A DNA stretch of 64,000 bases from assembly GCF_001590965.1 (NCBI RefSeq), contig NZ_BCTW01000006.1:1-64000 (forward strand). The letters are read 5' to 3'. Shown piece by piece: positions 15,655-24,293 of the stretch; within the stretch, counting starts at the first letter, position 1; each line of letters opens with the position of its first letter. A program made the position numbers and the translations under genes. This DNA comes from Novosphingobium lentum NBRC 107847 (GTDB lineage: Bacteria > Pseudomonadota > Alphaproteobacteria > Sphingomonadales > Sphingomonadaceae). Under the pieces are notes generated by a model. That model had not been told where the DNA came from. It did not search any database and was given only the letters and a program-made list of their open reading frames with translations.

Positions 15655-17154
15655 TCAAGTGATGAGATCGTGCACGATGTGCGCAATCTGCTTGGCGAGG
15701 AAGCAGGGAACGGCATTGCCCACCTGTTTGTACTGTTCAGTACGCGGGCCGCAGAAGTAGTAGTTATCAGGAAATGTCTGCAAGCGTGCGGCCTCCCGGA
15801 CGGTCAGCGATCGGCACTGCTCCGGGTCGGGGTGGATGAAGTAGTGGCCATCCTTCGAAATATGGCTGGTCACAGTCGTTGATGGAGAGTCTGCAAGCTG
15901 CACCCTGAAGCGATCGGCAAATGCCCCGCTCTCCCGGTTCGCGTGATTTGGCTGTAAGATGGCCGGAAATTCGTTCAATTTTGGAGAGTAACCATACGTG
16001 TGAGCAAAAGCCGCTGCGTAAAGGTAACGTCCCAGATCTCCTTTGATGTGACCCCGCGTTTCGTGTTGCACAGAGACTTTCAGTCGGGGATCTTCAAGCC
16101 AGTCGGCAAGCACCTTCGATGAAATCGGCATTGCTACGTCCGCCGAGATTCGCGGTCGACTGCCCAGCACATTGAGTTTCGAAATATGCCTCAATGCAGG
16201 GATGACCGAACGTGGCAGCGTACTATCGGCCGCTAGTTTCGCAGCCCAATCCGTAACGGCTTCCTGCCAATTCGTGGTAGCATCATTCTTACTGAGTCCG
16301 CTGCGCAACTTGGGCATGCCGCCGATCACGGCGATGACAGAGTTGGATTGCGATGGTTCTGATTTGACCAGTAACGGCCCTGTGAGCTTCCTTTCTTTCG
16401 CCACATCCGACCTGAGGCCAACAATGAAGACCCGGTGCCGGGCCTGTGGAACCCCGTGCTCCTCAGCACGGACCACGAATTCCTTCGCCTTGCGGTCGAC
16501 CAACAGGTCACCCTCCGCCGTAAGCGGAATGAGGACATATCCGTCGCCTGCCGACCGGAGGTCTTCGAAAACCCGTTCAAAGATAGGACCTCCGTGTACG
16601 TGACTGGACAGCATGCCCTTCACGTTTTCCATCACGAAGGCCGCCGGCTTCAGCCGATCAAGGATTGCGACATATTCCCGGTACAGAAAATGACGCCCAT
16701 CGCTCTCCGCCACGTAGTCCTTTTTTCCCGCGTTCCGCGACCGACCAGCCAGCGAGTATGCTTGGCAAGGAGGGCCCCCAATCAAAACGGTACGTCCGCC
16801 GCAACGTTCGCGGGCACTATCAAGAATGGGGGCTATATGCTCGAAAACACCAGCAGTCCCGAGCTCAAGTTGCTGCGCCTCCTCAACCGCTACTTTCCAG
16901 TTGGCTGGATAGGACAAGGCCCAGTCGGGCAGCGAGCGGGAATGATTCAACGTCTCGTAATACGCCGCGGGGAACCCGCCCTCAAAGCTGCGGAGAAAAG
17001 CGCGAAGACGAAGTGTCTGGATGGCAAAATCATCCTTCTCCACCGAGAGCCTGATCGACATGGGCGTGGTGGTTTCCCCGCCAGCGGCAGAGAATCCCTC
17101 ACCCAGCCCGCCAGGTCCGGCGAACAAATCGACAATTTCAATCTTGCTGCTCAA
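15655..17154 (-). CDS. dcm: DNA (cytosine-5) methyltransferase
   Basis: A C5-cytosine methyltransferase of 499 aa from a TTG start at 17154, which has GGAGG just upstream; an in-frame ATG at 17265 would overlap vsr. Motif I is DLFAGPGGLGEGF (9-21), motif IV carries the catalytic C130 (GGPPCQAYS), motif VI is ENV (176-178) and motif VIII is QARHR (237-241). Motifs IX/X lie near the C-terminus (REAARLQTFPDNY). It probably protects host DNA from the adjacent nuclease system and creates m5C sites repaired by Vsr. It converges with the AIPR gene and diverges from vsr. Confidence 0.93.
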   Translation of the reverse strand: MSSKIEIVDLFAGPGGLGEGFSAAGGETTTPMSIRLSVEKDDFAIQTLRLRAFLRSFEGGFPAAYYETLNHSRSLPDWALSYPANWKVAVEEAQQLELGTAGVFEHIAPILDSARERCGGRTVLIGGPPCQAYSLAGRSRNAGKKDYVAESDGRHFLYREYVAILDRLKPAAFVMENVKGMLSSHVHGGPIFERVFEDLRSAGDGYVLIPLTAEGDLLVDRKAKEFVVRAEEHGVPQARHRVFIVGLRSDVAKERKLTGPLLVKSEPSQSNSVIAVIGGMPKLRSGLSKNDATTNWQEAVTDWAAKLAADSTLPRSVIPALRHISKLNVLGSRPRISADVAMPISSKVLADWLEDPRLKVSVQHETRGHIKGDLGRYLYAAAFAHTYGYSPKLNEFPAILQPNHANRESGAFADRFRVQLADSPSTTVTSHISKDGHYFIHPDPEQCRSLTVREAARLQTFPDNYYFCGPRTEQYKQVGNAVPCFLAKQIAHIVHDLIT

Positions 17155-17231
17155 GTGGCCTCCGTCAGAACCATTCCTATATGGTCTCTGACGATTTTGA
17201 CCAGGCCGAAACCTGACAAGGAACCGATTGA

Positions 17232-17666
17232 TTGACCGACGTCGTATCGCCTGAGGTCCGTTCACGGATGATGTCCGGTATACGAGGCAAGAACACGCGA
17301 CCTGAACTCATGCTACGGCAGGCCCTTCACGCGCTCGGCTTCCGATATCGCCTTCATGCGCCAGAATTGCCAGGCAAGCCCGACCTCGCGTTCCCGAAAC
17401 ATCAAGCCATCATACAAGTCCACGGCTGCTTCTGGCATCGCCACGGCTGCGACAAGACATCAATACCGTCGAGCAATTCCGAATTCTGGCAGAAGAAGTT
17501 TGAGCGCAATATCGAACGCGATCGCGAGGTAGAGCTGCAGCTTCGTGAACTTGGCTGGCGCGTTGGCGTGGTCTGGGAATGCGAAATCGGAAGGAGGCTG
17601 GATCCACTGTTGATAGACAAAGTCAGTCATTTTCTAGTCAATCATACAGTAGATCACATACGGTAG
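17232..17666 (+). CDS. vsr: Very short patch repair endonuclease Vsr
   Basis: A 144-aa Vsr nicking enzyme, which cuts 5' of T in T:G mismatches made by deamination of 5-methylcytosine. The residue numbering matches E. coli Vsr: catalytic D51, H64, W68, H69 and W86, and zinc ligands C66, H71, C73 and C117 are all present. The start codon is TTG. It is divergent from the methyltransferase across 77 bp, the usual pairing. It sits just left of an IS element but is not itself interrupted. Confidence 0.93.
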   Translation: MTDVVSPEVRSRMMSGIRGKNTRPELMLRQALHALGFRYRLHAPELPGKPDLAFPKHQAIIQVHGCFWHRHGCDKTSIPSSNSEFWQKKFERNIERDREVELQLRELGWRVGVVWECEIGRRLDPLLIDKVSHFLVNHTVDHIR

Positions 17667-17746
17667 ATCTCGGTCTCACTTTGACCCACGCCTTCGGGAT
17701 CCAGAACGCTGACGTTTCGGCGATTCACAATTTGATTTGAGTCGCC
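17654..17746 (-). pseudogene. Orphan 3' end of a gene cut by the IS element
   Basis: An open minus-strand frame of 30 codons runs from the IS left end to a TGA at 17654-17656, overlapping the vsr 3' end by 13 bp. The peptide (with VSVLDPEGVGQSETEIYRM at its end) reads like a normal protein C-terminus, but no family was recognised. It may be the distal end of a gene truncated by IS-mediated deletion, or a chance frame. Confidence 0.3.
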
Positions 17747-17811
17747 TGTGACGTGCCCCCCTGATTTTCCTCCAAGCATGATTAGAGTCCGGCCTGATGG
17801 AAGGACGGACG

Positions 17812-18078
17812 ATGAAGCGATTGAGGTTCACGGAAGAGCAGATCATTGGCGTGCTGAAGGAGGCCGAGGCTGGGGCCAAGACGGGCGAGCTGGCCCGGCG
17901 CCACGGCGTATCGGAAGCGACGATCTACAACTGGAAGGCCAAGTACGGCGGCCTGGAGGTCTCGGAGGCGAAGCGTCTGCGAGCGCTCGAGGATGAGAAC
18001 GCCAAACTGAAGCGCCTGCTGGCCGAGACGATGCTGGACAACGCCGGCCTGAAGGATCTTCTCGCAAAAAATTGGTGA
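17812..18078 (+). CDS. IS3-family transposase OrfA
   Basis: An 88-aa HTH protein of the transposase_8 type ([16 protein letters not shown], then [17 protein letters not shown]), followed by a leucine-rich coiled coil ([20 protein letters not shown]). It recognises the IS ends. The start at 17812 is chosen over 17797. Its last codons contain the A AAA AAT slip heptamer (18066-18072). A -1 frameshift there joins it to OrfB to make the active OrfAB transposase. Confidence 0.88.
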   Translation: MKRLRFTEEQIIGVLKEAEAGAKTGELARRHGVSEATIYNWKAKYGGLEVSEAKRLRALEDENAKLKRLLAETMLDNAGLKDLLAKNW

Positions 18079-18983
18079 CGCCCGCTGCTAAGCGAGAGGC
18101 GGTCGCTCGTCTCCAGGCGGTCCTGGGGATGAGCGAGCGGCGGGCGTGCCGTGTTATCGGTGCCGATCGGAAGAGCATGCGCTACCGGTCGCAGCGGGAG
18201 GATGATGCCGAGCTTCGGTCGAAGCTGCGCGAGCTTGCGCAGCAGCGCCGCCGGTTCGGCTATCGTCGGCTGCACATCCTGCTGCGGCGGGAGGGCGTGG
18301 TGATCAACCGGAAGAAGACGCAGCGGCTTTACCGCGAGGAGAAGCTGGCGGTCCGGTGCCGACGGAACCGGCGCCGTGCCATCGGTGCACGCGCGCCGGC
18401 GCCCGTTCTGGCGCTACCCAACCAGCGGTGGAGCCTGGACTTCGTCCATGATCAGATGGCGTCGGGACGCCGGTTCCGGGTGCTCAACATCGTCGACGAT
18501 GTGACCCGCGAGTGCCTGCGTGCGGTGCCGGACACATCGATATCGGGGCGCAGGGTCGTGCGCGAGCTAACCGACCTCATCGCCGAGCGTGGCAAGCCAG
18601 GCATGATCGTCAGCGACAACGGCACCGAGCTGACCTCGAACGCGGTCCTCGCCTGGTGCGGAGAGATCGGCATCGAGTGGCATTACATCGCGCCGGGCAA
18701 GCCGATGCAGAACGGCTACGTTGAGAGCTTCAACGGCCGCATGCGCGACGAGCTGCTCAACGAGACCCTCTTCCTCAGCCTTGATCATGCCCGCGTCGTG
18801 ATCGCCGCCTGGGCCCAGGACTACAACCAGGAAAGGCCGCACTCATCCCTTGGATACGAGACCCCAGCGGCGTTCGCCGCTGAATTGGATAAGCAATGGC
18901 CCGCTTCGCTACGCCCTACGGGCTCCGCTACGCAGGCCATTGCTCAACCCGCGCTCATGCGCAACAAAGCTGCCGGGCTCTAA
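18072..18983 (+). CDS. IS3-family transposase OrfB (DDE integrase core)
   Basis: A 303-aa catalytic part of the IS3 transposase, in the -1 frame relative to OrfA and overlapping it by 7 bp. An N-terminal HTH_21-like region is followed by the rve core. The DDE residues lie in [16 protein letters not shown] and NGYVESFNG. It is normally made as an OrfAB fusion by frameshifting at the upstream A6 run; TTG and GTG codons at the join could also start it. It looks intact, so the element may still be mobile. Confidence 0.9.
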   Translation: MVTPAAKREAVARLQAVLGMSERRACRVIGADRKSMRYRSQREDDAELRSKLRELAQQRRRFGYRRLHILLRREGVVINRKKTQRLYREEKLAVRCRRNRRRAIGARAPAPVLALPNQRWSLDFVHDQMASGRRFRVLNIVDDVTRECLRAVPDTSISGRRVVRELTDLIAERGKPGMIVSDNGTELTSNAVLAWCGEIGIEWHYIAPGKPMQNGYVESFNGRMRDELLNETLFLSLDHARVVIAAWAQDYNQERPHSSLGYETPAAFAAELDKQWPASLRPTGSATQAIAQPALMRNKAAGL

Positions 18984-19015
18984 TCCGTGCTGGTGGAAAC
19001 CAGGGGGTCACGTCA

Positions 19016-19461
19016 GTGCCGATGGGCGTCGGCACCTGAAACCACGCTGGTAACTTCACATACAGCTTGATCCGGGCATCGTTTTCCAAGGCTTCGGCAA
19101 AGGACCGCTCGATGGTTTCGGAGTCAACGACAACACCCTCATAAATGTGAGTGCCCCCAGACAGTCCGTTGAACTGGCTCTTGACCACGTTCGCCTCGAA
19201 AGCGTCGATCAGGTCATCAAACTGGCGCTGCTCATAACAAGTGCCGTCGCGCTCATATTTGATGCCATCAACAAGCTGATCGGCCAGCCGCGTCTTGATC
19301 GCCGTCACCAGCGCCGCCGCAAATTCCTGCGGGTTGGCAAGTGCACGTTCCGGGGCAGCGAGCTTCTTCAGGATGGCCAATATGGTCTTGCGCCCAATCC
19401 GCATCGGAGGCGTGGTCGCCTCCATCAGGTTTTCGACAACTGCCTCGATATTTGGCAGGGC
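19016..19461 (-). pseudogene. Truncated type III restriction enzyme R subunit
   Basis: The fragment reads LPNIEAVVENLMEATTPP at 19461, then an Res-like C-terminal region through YERDGTCYEQRQFDDL and LPAWFQVPTPIGT, where the IS begins. Type III Res proteins continue at this point with a YNPDWAI-like endonuclease motif, which is missing. A TGA lies a few codons upstream of the LPN segment, so the helicase part is also gone. The gene is dead at both ends. It shows that an older restriction-modification system once sat here. Confidence 0.7.
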
Positions 19462-19609
19462 GAAGCGAGGGGATCAGTTCGGTCATCACTTGATCGTATG
19501 GCGGATTAGCCCCATCCGCTTCCTGTAGTTCCCTTCCGGAGTGTCCCCACACAAAGTCGATCCAAGACGGATTTTGCCCGGTCGTTAGACGTCCGCTTTC
19601 AGGCATCAC
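19462..19609 (-). other. Unidentified open-frame fragment
   Basis: A minus-strand frame begins MPESGRLTTGQNPSWIDF and runs about 50 codons before joining the Res fragment in a different frame. The sequence looks protein-like but matches no family I know. It may be the start of another broken gene joined to the Res remnant by deletion. Confidence 0.3.
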
Positions 19610-19657
19610 TTACCTGCCGCCGTGCTCGCCCGACCTGAACCCGATCGAGCAGATTGA
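19599..19657 (+). pseudogene. IS630/Tc1-mariner transposase 3' remnant
   Basis: The plus strand encodes TYLPPCSPDLNPIEQ (19608-19652), the hallmark segment around the last catalytic Glu of IS630-family DDE transposases. The rest of the gene is absent on both sides. The remnant ends directly at the stop codon of the AveC-like gene on the opposite strand, so it marks an old recombination junction. Confidence 0.7.
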
Positions 19658-20443
19658 TCAGCTCGGCGCGCCTCGACAGACCAGTCTTCCGCATATGTCG
19701 AGTATCGTCGCAGAAATTAGCATGGAAGCGAGGACGCCAGCCAACTTCCAACCGCTGGAAACGTCCATGTTGAGGACGGTATAAGCCGGCAGCGATCCGA
19801 GCGCGTGGAACATCAGCACTTGTGCGGCCATGAAGGGCACCAGCAGCCACTGTCGGCTTCCGACCAGCCAGTCGCGCGCGAGGTGGATGGTGGTTGCGGC
19901 AGGTACGAAGACGAGCAGATTTGCCGGCACCCACCATATCGGGAAACGTGCAATGGTCAGCGGTGTATCGCCATAGTAGCGCCAGAGGCCCAGGCTGATG
20001 CCGAGATAATCGTAGCCAATGACGAACAGCCCGAGCGTGCCCACGAGTACGCGATAGCCACGCACGGTCATGCCGTTGCCGAAGCGATCGACCAGGAACA
20101 CGATCCCCGGCGCAAAATAGAAGCAGTAGGCGAACCCGACGAACAGCGGGATCGTGCGACCTTGCGCGGTGAACAGCGTGAGCTGGCCAACGGGCGGGTA
20201 AAAGCAGTGGCCCAGCATCGTGACGATAGGCTCGCAAACCATCGACAGCGCGCTGCCGAGGAAGATCGCAAGCGGAATGGCTGAACGGGTCGTTCGCGCA
20301 GCAACAATCGCGAACAGCGCCGCGCTCAGCGCCAGGAGCCCGAAAACGATCGTCACAGGATACTGTGCGGCGGGCATTACTGCGTCGAATGGTGGTTGCG
20401 GAACGCCCTGGCCCAAATCGAAAGCGGTCGGCTGCCCGGTCAT
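19658..20443 (-). CDS. AveC-like polytopic membrane protein
   Basis: A 261-aa integral membrane protein with about six or seven helices. The central LGLWRYYGDTPLTIARFPIWWVPAN-type segment (near residues 165-190, in parts) resembles the AveC/spirocyclase-like membrane family. No enzymatic role can be assigned. The start ATG at 20443 overlaps the stop of the CoxIV-like gene (ATGA), so it is the last gene of the TonB-receptor operon. Its last codons (GAPS, stop) abut an IS630 remnant, so the native C-terminus may have been replaced. Confidence 0.6.
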   Translation of the reverse strand: MTGQPTAFDLGQGVPQPPFDAVMPAAQYPVTIVFGLLALSAALFAIVAARTTRSAIPLAIFLGSALSMVCEPIVTMLGHCFYPPVGQLTLFTAQGRTIPLFVGFAYCFYFAPGIVFLVDRFGNGMTVRGYRVLVGTLGLFVIGYDYLGISLGLWRYYGDTPLTIARFPIWWVPANLLVFVPAATTIHLARDWLVGSRQWLLVPFMAAQVLMFHALGSLPAYTVLNMDVSSGWKLAGVLASMLISATILDICGRLVCRGAPS

Positions 20444-20697
20444 CGGGCGATCATCGGCAGCGCGACGACGGCCAGCACGAACACCAGCCAGCTGTAGGCC
20501 GCCACTCGCAGACCGCGTGGTTCTTCGCGGGCTTCCATGAATTGATCGAGGATGATCGCCGCCTTCATGCCCGCGATGGCCAGCACGGCGACACCGCCCC
20601 AGCGCCAAGATATTCCCCCATGGCCGATGCCGTAGGACAGCACGCTGGCCGCAACGAGCAAGCCAACGAGCACGACTGGATGGCGTAGCGCGCTCAT
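20440..20697 (-). CDS. Small cytochrome oxidase subunit IV-like membrane protein
   Basis: An 85-aa protein with three hydrophobic helices; the second holds AIAGMKAAIILDQFMEAREE, a pattern shared with the cytochrome c oxidase subunit IV/NorF-like families. It overlaps the CoxIII-like gene upstream by 4 bp and the AveC-like gene downstream by 4 bp, so all three are probably translated together. NorE/NorF-type pairs of CoxIII- and CoxIV-like proteins accompany oxidases or NO reductases, but no catalytic heme-copper subunit is encoded nearby. Confidence 0.65.
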   Translation of the reverse strand: MSALRHPVVLVGLLVAASVLSYGIGHGGISWRWGGVAVLAIAGMKAAIILDQFMEAREEPRGLRVAAYSWLVFVLAVVALPMIAR

Positions 20698-21998
20698 GCC
20701 GCACTGCCGAGGTACAGGGTGGCGAACAGAATCACCCACAGCAGATCGACCATGTGCCAGAAAATTGCCGCGCTGCCGAACATGCGCAGCAGCGCGGACG
20801 ATGCATCGCCCCGCCGGTAGCGCCAGGCGATCCAGCCGACCGCCAGAATCGATAGCACCACATGGCTGAGATGGAGCCCGGTCATCGCAAAGTAGTGCGA
20901 AAAGAACAGCTGGCTGTCCGGCCCTTGGCCCGCCGCGAACCGTTCGCGATATTCCAAGGCCTTCAGCCCGCAGAACGCGAGCGAGGTTGCCAGCGCTCCA
21001 CCCAGCAAGGGGACGACGCGCACGATCGCGCCGCTGCGTGCCGCCGACAGGGCCACAACGACGAGGCCCGAACCAAGCAGCAGCAGCACCGTCTCCGCCA
21101 GCCCGCGTGTCGCATCGAGCGCTGCGTGGCCCGCCTGGAACGCCACAGGATCGCGCCAGCGGTCGATGCTGAAGGCGGTGAACAGTACCGCAAAGACGAT
21201 CATGTCGGCAAAGATGAAGGCCCAGAAGCCCCGGTCCCGATCGGTCGTCGCGGCAAGTCGCTCGGGCACCGGCCCGGTAGTTCCCGCCAATGCTTCGCGT
21301 TCGAGCCGGTTCAGCGCCTTCAGGCCATAGAACGACAGCAGCACGATCCAGAAGAAGTAGATGTTCGCCTCGACCCAGAAGTTCACGAGGCCGTCGCGCG
21401 CAAACACGCCAATGCGGAAGAACGGCATCGCAAACTCGATCAGCGACCCGAACCCGATCCAGATCGAATACCAGCACACCCAGCGCGGCATCAGCGGCTC
21501 TGCGCGCCGGTCCGACAGGAGCAGCACACCGAAGGGAATTTGCTGGATCAGAACGCCGGCATAGGGAACCAGCAACATCACCCACCCGGTGTCGTACATG
21601 AATTGCAACGTGAGGGGATCGAGCGCCTCTGCTCGATAGGCCCCGAATACCATGATCATGAACGCGATCATGAACGCGACCGCCGTCAGCCCGGCACCCC
21701 ACATCTGGAATTGCGACAGCACGCGGTTGCCGCCCTCCAGCGTCTCCATCAACTTGGACAGTCCGACGCCCCAGATGATGTAGAACGGCACGAAGGTCAT
21801 CGCGCCGAGCATGCCGATGCGGATGCTGTTGCCGTCACTGACGAACCACGCAGCGACAACCGTCGCCGGTATGGTGGGGGCGAACGGCGGAAAGCTGTGC
21901 GCGATCACCCCCCAGAACAACGCCAGCGCCACCAGGAAGATCGGCCCGGACCACAGGCAGAAGCGCCAATAGCGATAGGGAGCGAGCGCCGCGTCCAC
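20694..21998 (-). CDS. Fusion: unnamed membrane domain + CoxIII/NorE-like domain
   Basis: A 434-aa protein in two parts. Residues 1-225 form a membrane domain of several helices with conserved-looking FWGVIAH, IRIGMLGAMTFVPFYIIWG and MPRWVCWYSIWIGF segments, from a family without a name known to me. Residues about 253-434 are a cytochrome c oxidase subunit III/NorE-like domain (DRGFWAFIFADMIVFAVLF, HYFAMTGLHLSHVVLSI). The start is 14 bp after the TonB receptor stop, in the same operon. Without subunits I and II nearby it may serve a different membrane redox or uptake role. Confidence 0.75.
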   Translation of the reverse strand: MDAALAPYRYWRFCLWSGPIFLVALALFWGVIAHSFPPFAPTIPATVVAAWFVSDGNSIRIGMLGAMTFVPFYIIWGVGLSKLMETLEGGNRVLSQFQMWGAGLTAVAFMIAFMIMVFGAYRAEALDPLTLQFMYDTGWVMLLVPYAGVLIQQIPFGVLLLSDRRAEPLMPRWVCWYSIWIGFGSLIEFAMPFFRIGVFARDGLVNFWVEANIYFFWIVLLSFYGLKALNRLEREALAGTTGPVPERLAATTDRDRGFWAFIFADMIVFAVLFTAFSIDRWRDPVAFQAGHAALDATRGLAETVLLLLGSGLVVVALSAARSGAIVRVVPLLGGALATSLAFCGLKALEYRERFAAGQGPDSQLFFSHYFAMTGLHLSHVVLSILAVGWIAWRYRRGDASSALLRMFGSAAIFWHMVDLLWVILFATLYLGSAA

Positions 21999-22012
21999 GG
22001 TCCGGTCGTCGG

Positions 22013-24202
22013 TCAGAACTTGAAGCCGAACGAGGCACCGAACGTCCGACCTACCCCCGGCACCACTGTGTTGCCCACCTGGCCCTGCAACCCGGAGAAC
22101 AGATATTTGGCGGCAAACAGGTTCCGTGCCCAGACGCGCACGTTGTAACGCTCATCGGGCGCAAACCAGGTCAGCTGGGTGTTGACCAGGCTGTACGACG
22201 GCTGGCGCACGCTGTTGTCGGGCGTGAAGAAGAAACCGTCGTTGTAGGCATAGCTCACGTTGGCGACGACCTTCGAAGCTCCGATCGGCACGGTATAGTC
22301 CGCCGAGATGCTGGCGGTGACTTCGGGCGTGAACACGGTGGTGTTGCCCTTGCCCTGGCCCGCCGTGACGGTGTTGCCGAACGGTGGCGCAAAGTTGGGC
22401 GTATAGAACGGCGCCAGCGGAAAATCGCCATAACGTCCGTGGGTGTAGGACAGTCCGCCGCGCAGCGACAGTTGATCGCCGATCTTGGCGTCGAACTCGA
22501 TCTCCGCGCCGTAGATTTTCGCAGCGGCGGCATTCAACAGCAGCTGCTTGGCTCCGACTTGGGAGATCAGCTGGATGTTCTTGTAGTTGTAGTAGAATGC
22601 GGCACCGTTGAGATGCGCGCGGCCATTGGCAAGCGTGGTCTTGAGCCCGACTTCGTAGGCATCGAGTTGTTCGGGCAACACAGGTGCGTCGCCGGGCGAA
22701 GTGACGTTGTAGATGCCGCTCTTGAACCCGCGATTGTAGCTGACATAGCCCATCACATCGCGACTGAAATCGTGATCGAGCGACAGTCGCCAGCTGGGCT
22801 TGGAAAACGTGCGTTCGGCGTCGAACGCGCCGGGCGGTGCAAGCGGAATTACGCCGACTCCAATGACATCGCCGGTAAGCTCGCCATGATAGCGCCGCCG
22901 GTCGCTGGTATAGCGCAGTCCTGCGGTCACGCGCGTCGCCTCGCCAACGTGAAGCGTCGCCTGCCCGAAACCGGCAAGCGAGCGCGTGGACTGGAAGGAG
23001 CGATTGATGATCAGCGCGTTCAACCCCATCCCGGCCACAGCGAGCCCGCCGATCTGGAACGGATCGTAGCCGCTGCGGCTGTCGAGATAGAACGCCCCGA
23101 CAATCCACTGCAGGTTGCCGCTGTCGCCGGCGAGGCGCAACTCCTGCGTGAACTGGCGGTTCTTCTCGTCGAGCGTGACGTCGAGGATCGGGAACTGCGT
23201 GCCATCGGCATCGGTGTGGGTCTTGATGCGCAGCGTGCGGTACGCGCTGATGCTGGTCAGCTTGAGGCTGCCAATGTCCTGGTCGATGGTCATCGAGCCA
23301 CCGCCGCCGCGAAACTCGATCGACGGATCGAACTCGAGATTGGCGTCATAGTAGCCGCCGCTATAACCGACCTGGCCGTTGAGCAGCGCCGAGGAATCGG
23401 TCGCGCGCTGCGGCAGCGCCTCCGATCCCTTGTAAAAGACGTAATCGCCGGCCAGCACGATGCGCGTGCCTTCGCCGGGCTCGAGCAGCAACTTGCTGCG
23501 GACGGTAAAATCCTTGCCCTTGATGATGTCATGCCCGGTGGCGAGGTTCTTGCCGAAGCCGTCGCGCTGGTCGCGGTAATAGGCGGCAATGTCGAGCGCA
23601 GCCTTGGAGCCAATCCCGGCCGTACCGTAGATCGTGCCTTCGAGCGTGTTCTTGTTGCCATAGCCGATCTGGCCGCGAACCGAAGGCTCGTATGACGGGG
23701 TCAGGGTGATGATGTTGATCGCCCCGCCGGTCGCATTGCGGCCGTACAGTGTGCCTTGGGGGCCTTTTACTACCTCGACGCGCTCGATATTGTTGAGCGA
23801 CATTGTCGCGGCCGATGGTGACGGCTGGTAGATGCCATCGACAAATGTCGCGACAGCGCCTTCTTGGGCCGCCTGTCCGCCGGCCGTGCCGACGCCGCGC
23901 AGGAACACCAGCGATGCGCCGGTCTGGCGCTTGATGTTGAGGCCCGGGACCGCGACCGCGAAGTCGTCGGTCGAACGGATACCCGAATTTTCCAGCGTCT
24001 TGGCCGTCACCGCACTGATCGCGATCGGCACGTCCTGAAGTCGTTCCGAACGGAACTGGGCGGTTACGACGATCTCGCCAGTCTTGCCGGTCTCACCAGC
24101 TTTGTCGGCGTCCCTGGCCGGATCGGGCTTGGCCTCCTGCGCGTGGGCTTGTCCGACAAATGCCAGCGATGCCGATGCCATCAAGGTGACGTGATGCCTC
24201 AT
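22013..24202 (-). CDS. TonB-dependent outer membrane receptor
   Basis: A 729-aa outer membrane receptor. It has a signal peptide (residues 1-21, ending AHA-Q), a plug domain (about 45-160: VPIAISAVTAKTLE, GLNIKRQTGASLVFLRGVG), and a beta-barrel ending in the typical aromatic GFKF. The type resembles sphingomonad receptors for hydrophobic or aromatic substrates rather than a clear siderophore group. It is the first gene of a four-gene minus operon. The divergent TetR gene and the palindrome at 24294 point to substrate-inducible control. Confidence 0.92.
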   Translation of the reverse strand: MRHHVTLMASASLAFVGQAHAQEAKPDPARDADKAGETGKTGEIVVTAQFRSERLQDVPIAISAVTAKTLENSGIRSTDDFAVAVPGLNIKRQTGASLVFLRGVGTAGGQAAQEGAVATFVDGIYQPSPSAATMSLNNIERVEVVKGPQGTLYGRNATGGAINIITLTPSYEPSVRGQIGYGNKNTLEGTIYGTAGIGSKAALDIAAYYRDQRDGFGKNLATGHDIIKGKDFTVRSKLLLEPGEGTRIVLAGDYVFYKGSEALPQRATDSSALLNGQVGYSGGYYDANLEFDPSIEFRGGGGSMTIDQDIGSLKLTSISAYRTLRIKTHTDADGTQFPILDVTLDEKNRQFTQELRLAGDSGNLQWIVGAFYLDSRSGYDPFQIGGLAVAGMGLNALIINRSFQSTRSLAGFGQATLHVGEATRVTAGLRYTSDRRRYHGELTGDVIGVGVIPLAPPGAFDAERTFSKPSWRLSLDHDFSRDVMGYVSYNRGFKSGIYNVTSPGDAPVLPEQLDAYEVGLKTTLANGRAHLNGAAFYYNYKNIQLISQVGAKQLLLNAAAAKIYGAEIEFDAKIGDQLSLRGGLSYTHGRYGDFPLAPFYTPNFAPPFGNTVTAGQGKGNTTVFTPEVTASISADYTVPIGASKVVANVSYAYNDGFFFTPDNSVRQPSYSLVNTQLTWFAPDERYNVRVWARNLFAAKYLFSGLQGQVGNTVVPGVGRTFGASFGFKF

Positions 24203-24293
24203 GATCTTCTCCTGTCCCGGTGCCGGCGGCGTTGAGTCTCGCCGGTCATGCCAAATCGATTATCACGCTAATGATACGCTACCGTTTAGTTTT

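Larger units (their letters stand above)
17749..19015. mobile_element. IS3-family insertion sequence (IS407-like)
   Basis: A 1,267-bp element. The imperfect terminal inverted repeats begin TGACGTG on both ends (left TGACGTGCCCCCCTG, right TGACGTGACCCCCTGG when reversed). It holds overlapping orfA/orfB with an A6 slip site, as usual for IS3. IS407-group elements make 4-bp target duplications, but the flanks here differ (CCTG left, GTGC right). A deletion or recombination therefore probably followed insertion. The right end abuts a broken type III restriction gene. Confidence 0.88.
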
